From IMG/VR virus record IMGVR_UViG_3300033142_000336, positions 1-24,663 of that record: a stretch of DNA of 24,663 nucleotides; one strand, 5' to 3'. Under the pieces are notes generated by a model that saw nothing but the letters and a program-made list of their open reading frames with translations, was not told the origin of the DNA and searched no databases. The translations under genes and the position numbers were made by a program. This DNA comes from a virus. Below, in pieces: positions 22,780 to 24,663 of this stretch (the first letter of the stretch is position 1; each line of letters opens with the position of its first letter).

Positions 22780-22978
22780 AATTTTTAGGCGTATTCTTTC
22801 CCCCTTTCCCCCTTTTTTTATTTTACACAAAACAAAACAAAGGGTTAAACACGCCCCAAAATTTTAAAATACTTAACTTTTTTAATACTAAAATTTGCCC
22901 AAATCAACACACCAAAACACCCAAAACACACCCCAAAAAATAAATTTCCAGAAAAAAAGACAATTTTTTTTTGCCCCT

Positions 22979-23003
22979 TAACTTACTGAAAATCAATGAT
23001 TTA
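22979..23003. repeat. Imperfect palindrome around TGAAAATCA, second copy at 22063-22087
   Basis: TAACTTACTGA followed by AAA and TCAATGATTTA. The other copy has the same centre (TTGAAAATCA) with the perfect arm on the opposite side (TCAGTAAGTTA), so the 11-mer TAACTTACTGA is present as an inverted pair about 900 bases apart. Confidence 0.5.
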
Positions 23004-23046
23004 CATAAATATTATTTGAAAGCTCACATTTTTTTTTACTTTTTAT

Positions 23047-23078
23047 TTGTTTTTTAATTATTTATTTACTTATCTTTG
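23047..23078 (+). promoter_or_regulatory. Complete Bacteroidota promoter for the 138-residue gene
   Basis: TTG at 23047-23049 (within TTTG), a 21-base spacer, then TATCTTTG at 23071-23078. This is the only promoter in the window with both elements near standard spacing. Transcription would begin around 23085, and a GGCGATATTGCC near-palindrome (23083-23094) sits at the start. Confidence 0.65.
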
Positions 23079-23117
23079 TGTCGGCGATATTGCCAAACTA
23101 ATTAAATTTATATAAAA

Positions 23118-23534
23118 ATGAAAAACTCAGTAAAAACAAACTCAGTAAAAGCGACAATTTCAAAAGCTAAAAAAGTCGTTAAGAAATCCGAAAGCGTAAT
23201 TTTAAAAACGCAAATCAATAACAATTGGAAATTGGCAACCCGTTCAATGAGTGGCCTTGTAAGATACGCAAAAGGCGAAGGGGCAAAAGATTTGCAAAAG
23301 TTAATAGATGCCACTAACAAAAAAGAGGGCGTAAAAGTCTCACTTAATCAAGTGGCAAATGTTAAAAATATCGTAGCCAATGCAACAGAGAGAGAATTAT
23401 TTAAAAACCTATCCACTGAAAAAGGCGAATTTATCAAAGGCGATAAAAAGACTTTGTTTTCTTTTTGGTTGGTTCTTTTAACTGTTGGGCGAATTGCTAA
23501 AGTAGAAAAAAAGAAACTTGCGAAAGCTATTTAA
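23118..23534 (+). CDS. Lys-rich protein of unknown function
   Basis: 138 residues. A basic N-terminus (KNSVKTNSVKATISKAKKVV) is followed by a helical middle (LVRYAKGEGAKDLQKLIDAT, then VSLNQVANVKNIVANATERE) and a hydrophobic stretch FSFWLVLLTVGRIA (about 114-127) before a basic end. It has a good promoter and is followed by a strong hairpin, so it looks like a stand-alone transcription unit. I recognise no family. Early-gene, host-takeover or nucleoid roles are open. The DNA around it appears richer in G and C than the small genes on either side. Confidence 0.65.
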   Translation: MKNSVKTNSVKATISKAKKVVKKSESVILKTQINNNWKLATRSMSGLVRYAKGEGAKDLQKLIDATNKKEGVKVSLNQVANVKNIVANATERELFKNLSTEKGEFIKGDKKTLFSFWLVLLTVGRIAKVEKKKLAKAI

Positions 23535-23540
23535 ACCGAA

Positions 23541-23560
23541 ATACGCCCCTTTGGGCGTAT
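23541..23560 (+). terminator. Hairpin after the 138-residue gene
   Basis: An 8-base perfect stem ATACGCCC / GGGCGTAT with a CTTT loop, six bases after the stop codon. It lacks a clear U-run, so it could terminate weakly, protect the 3' end or belong to the structured region that follows. Confidence 0.5.
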
Positions 23561-24078
23561 CATAGGCAAAGCGTTTGAAATGCCTATCTGATGAGTAAAC
23601 GCACGTTTTGAGGGTTGACTATTTAGCGACCAAATGCAAAAAATGCAATTCTGAGCAACTGCCTTAATTGTAGCACAAAGCGAAGTTCATTGACATTTTG
23701 AAAACATTAAACCAAAAGGCAGGCGTATAGTGTCGCATTATATTGCTTCCGTCCATCTTGTTGAGTATCCACCAACGCATAGAACGAGACGAACAAACAA
23801 AGCGTAGTCCTTTTGCAGTCGTAGACATACGCAAAATGTTATTCAATATGAAACCACTATAAACAAAAAATCAGTAGGCGAGGTGCGTATTTACAACACG
23901 TTTGCTCCTTGACAAGTGGGCTTATTAGCATAGAGATTTTGGTACTAAGGTACAAGCTATGCACATATTCGGGCAAAATTTACGAGGGAATTTCTACATT
24001 TTTAAATCCTGTTTTATATCGTAAAGCTCGCAATATGTATGCTGAAATAAAATGTAGTTACATAAGAAATAGAATACA

Positions 24079-24111
24079 AAAGGTGAGAGGGTTCGAGTCC
24101 CTCCACCTTTA
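24079..24111 (+). other. tRNA-like acceptor/T-arm minihelix
   Basis: AAAGGTG, one A, GAGGG, a seven-base loop TTCGAGT, CCCTC, CACCTTT, A. The T-arm (24087-24103) is canonical, and the 7-base acceptor 3' strand follows it without a gap, as in a tRNA. The acceptor 5' strand lies directly ahead of the T-arm instead of some 50 bases upstream. D and anticodon arms are absent. Candidates are a phage attachment site core carrying a tRNA 3' end, a decayed tRNA, or a functional tRNA-like element. Confidence 0.55.
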
Positions 24112-24132
24112 CTAATTATAAATAAATAAATA

Positions 24133-24390
24133 ATGAGAGCAAGAATAAAAACCCAACGCATAAAAGTGGGAGAGCTTGGTGCGTTAATCTCTACAAGAGA
24201 AGAAAGAAGAAAGAAAATGTTCGGAGAAATTGTCACGGACATAATGCATGAGTTCCAGTGTTCCTGGACTGAAGCAAAGAAAATTTACAACAGAACAAAA
24301 GTCGAACAAGCGATCAAGCGAGAGCTTCAAAATTTACAGACAAATGACACACAAAATTTTACAAACAGGACTGCACACGATTATAGATAA
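24133..24390 (+). CDS. Small basic helical protein of the rightward module
   Basis: 85 residues, MRARIKTQRIKVGELGALIS, then TREERRKKMFGEIVTDIMHE and FQCSWTEAKKIYNRTKVEQA, ending NRTAHDYR. Charged helices with a central hydrophobic face; possibly DNA- or protein-binding. Its 3' end overlaps the next frame by 47 bases. No -7 box is seen in the 20 bases upstream; the tRNA-like element lies 21 bases before the start. Not recognised. Confidence 0.6.
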   Translation: MRARIKTQRIKVGELGALISTREERRKKMFGEIVTDIMHEFQCSWTEAKKIYNRTKVEQAIKRELQNLQTNDTQNFTNRTAHDYR

Positions 24391-24484
24391 AAAAGGTCGA
24401 GTGCATGTATACACAGAACAAGAGTACACACACCTAACATGGTGGGACAGAGTAAAACTAAAGTATAATCTAAAATCAATTTAA
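24344..24484 (+). CDS. Small protein, 46 residues
   Basis: From ATG at 24344-24346: MTHKILQTGLHTIIDKKGRV, then HVYTEQEYTHLTWWDRVKLK and YNLKSI. The LQTGLxTxIDKxGRV...LTWWDRVKL pattern looks like a genuine small phage protein. An earlier in-frame ATG (24248) would run through the other gene, so I chose the later one. Function unknown. Confidence 0.55.
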   Translation: MTHKILQTGLHTIIDKKGRVHVYTEQEYTHLTWWDRVKLKYNLKSI

Positions 24485-24489
24485 TTATT

Positions 24490-24663
24490 ATGAGAGCAAT
24501 TATTCAATCAATCGCACAAGAAACACAAGTGCGTGACAGACAAGGACAAGTAATCACAACAATCAAGGGAAAGATGTTCACACTCATCTTGCGTCTTGTA
24601 TTGGGGGGACTATTCCTATTAACTATGACGAGTATATTAGGATTTATATTGTTGTGGGCAACG
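24490..24663 (+). CDS. Small membrane protein, partial at right edge
   Basis: From ATG at 24490 the frame is open to the last base (58 codons visible). A hydrophilic start (MRAIIQSIAQETQVRDRQGQ) leads into a long hydrophobic stretch beginning FTLILRLVLGGLFLLTMTSI at about residue 30, one or two membrane segments. It opens with the same ATGAGAGCAA as the gene at 24133. Inner-membrane location is likely; role unknown. Confidence 0.6.
   Translation, partial: MRAIIQSIAQETQVRDRQGQVITTIKGKMFTLILRLVLGGLFLLTMTSILGFILLWAT

Larger units (their letters stand above)
22560..23117. other. Non-coding divergent intergenic region with strongly C-rich plus strand
   Basis: This stretch separates the leftward genes from the rightward genes. 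It holds the TATATTTG box (22564-22571, minus), a C/A-rich low-complexity tract (22711-22779) with C4-C5 runs at 22718, 22725, 22733, 22750 and 22775, two C5 runs near 22800-22813, a G-poor A/C stretch to about 22960, an imperfect palindrome at 22979-23003 and the rightward promoter at 23047-23078. Open frames here translate to low-complexity peptide and are not credible. Confidence 0.6.
23535..24132. other. Structured non-coding region
   Basis: About 600 bases with no credible gene. It has the terminator-like hairpin (23541-23560), an inverted repeat ATAGGCA/TGCCTAT (23562-23587), a 23928-23962 imperfect hairpin (GCATAG ... CTATGC with inner GTAC pairing) and the tRNA-like minihelix at 24079-24111. 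It may encode a structured RNA or be an integration or control site. Confidence 0.5.

Noticed and set aside
22480-22830. 116-residue minus-strand open frame
   Set aside because: Its centre translates the G/T repeat into a Gly/Val/Trp run, and its end overlaps the credible 48-residue gene in another frame.
22635-22943. 102-residue plus-strand open frame
   Set aside because: Translation of the C/A-rich tract (Pro/His/Thr repeats); low complexity, no start context.
23664-23846. 60-residue minus-strand open frame
   Set aside because: Trp/Met/Ser-rich, no promoter, in the hairpin-rich region. It looks somewhat like spurious proteins annotated in flavobacterial intergenic repeats, but I could not support a gene.
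24021-24114. A complete tRNA gene
   Set aside because: Only the T-arm and acceptor 3' strand fit. No D-arm or 5-base anticodon stem with a 7-base loop can be built from the upstream bases.

Overview
The window is part of the genome of a tailed double-stranded DNA phage (or prophage), most likely infecting a Bacteroidota/flavobacterial host. The phage assignment rests on a run of leftward genes that read, in transcription order, as chaperonins, many small basic proteins, lysis genes, tail fibres, terminase, portal, scaffold and major capsid protein. The host assignment rests on AT-rich DNA, almost no Shine-Dalgarno sequences, and repeated exact matches to the Bacteroidota -7 promoter element TAnnTTTG just upstream of genes (15322-15329, 17022-17029, 19537-19552, 21925-21932, 22564-22571, 23071-23078, 1707-1714). 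No integrase, polymerase or helicase lies in the window. The replication genes and the rest of the tail are presumably outside it.

Layout. 1-7446 (minus): packaging and head module, ending with a partial capsid gene at the left edge. 7458-15297 (minus): receptor-binding and tail-fibre module, with a collagen-like protein, two fibres sharing an N-terminal leader, a short fibre, a 1072-residue fibre built from about 32 YadA-head-like repeats, and a coiled-coil protein. 15342-16262 (minus): lysis cassette with a 3-TM holin, a T7-type amidase and a small membrane protein. 16327-19525 (minus): about a dozen very small genes, many Lys/Arg- and Cys-rich, plus a 250-residue fibre-like protein. Most neighbours overlap by ATGA or TAATG, so they look translationally coupled. 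19566-20033 (plus): a lone winged-helix regulator candidate, whose promoter forms a perfect palindrome with the divergent promoter of the leftward genes. 20028-21901 (minus): groEL followed by groES. 21902-22204: non-coding, with CGACAT repeats, an AT tract and a terminator. 22205-22559 (minus): two small genes. 22560-23117: non-coding, very C-rich on the plus strand. 23118-24663 (plus): small genes of a rightward module, separated by a roughly 600-base structured non-coding stretch that ends in a tRNA-like acceptor/T-arm minihelix.

How it works together (inference). The leftward block is a late region: head, tail, lysis and a complete phage-encoded GroEL/GroES folding machine that could help fold the large capsid and fibre proteins. 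The 21.9-23.1 kb interval is where leftward and rightward transcription part. It holds the strongest candidates for regulatory or replication signals. Two genes look broken by a frame change in this sequence: the scaffold at about 1035 and a small Cys-rich gene at about 16634-16686. They are either assembly errors or recoding sites.
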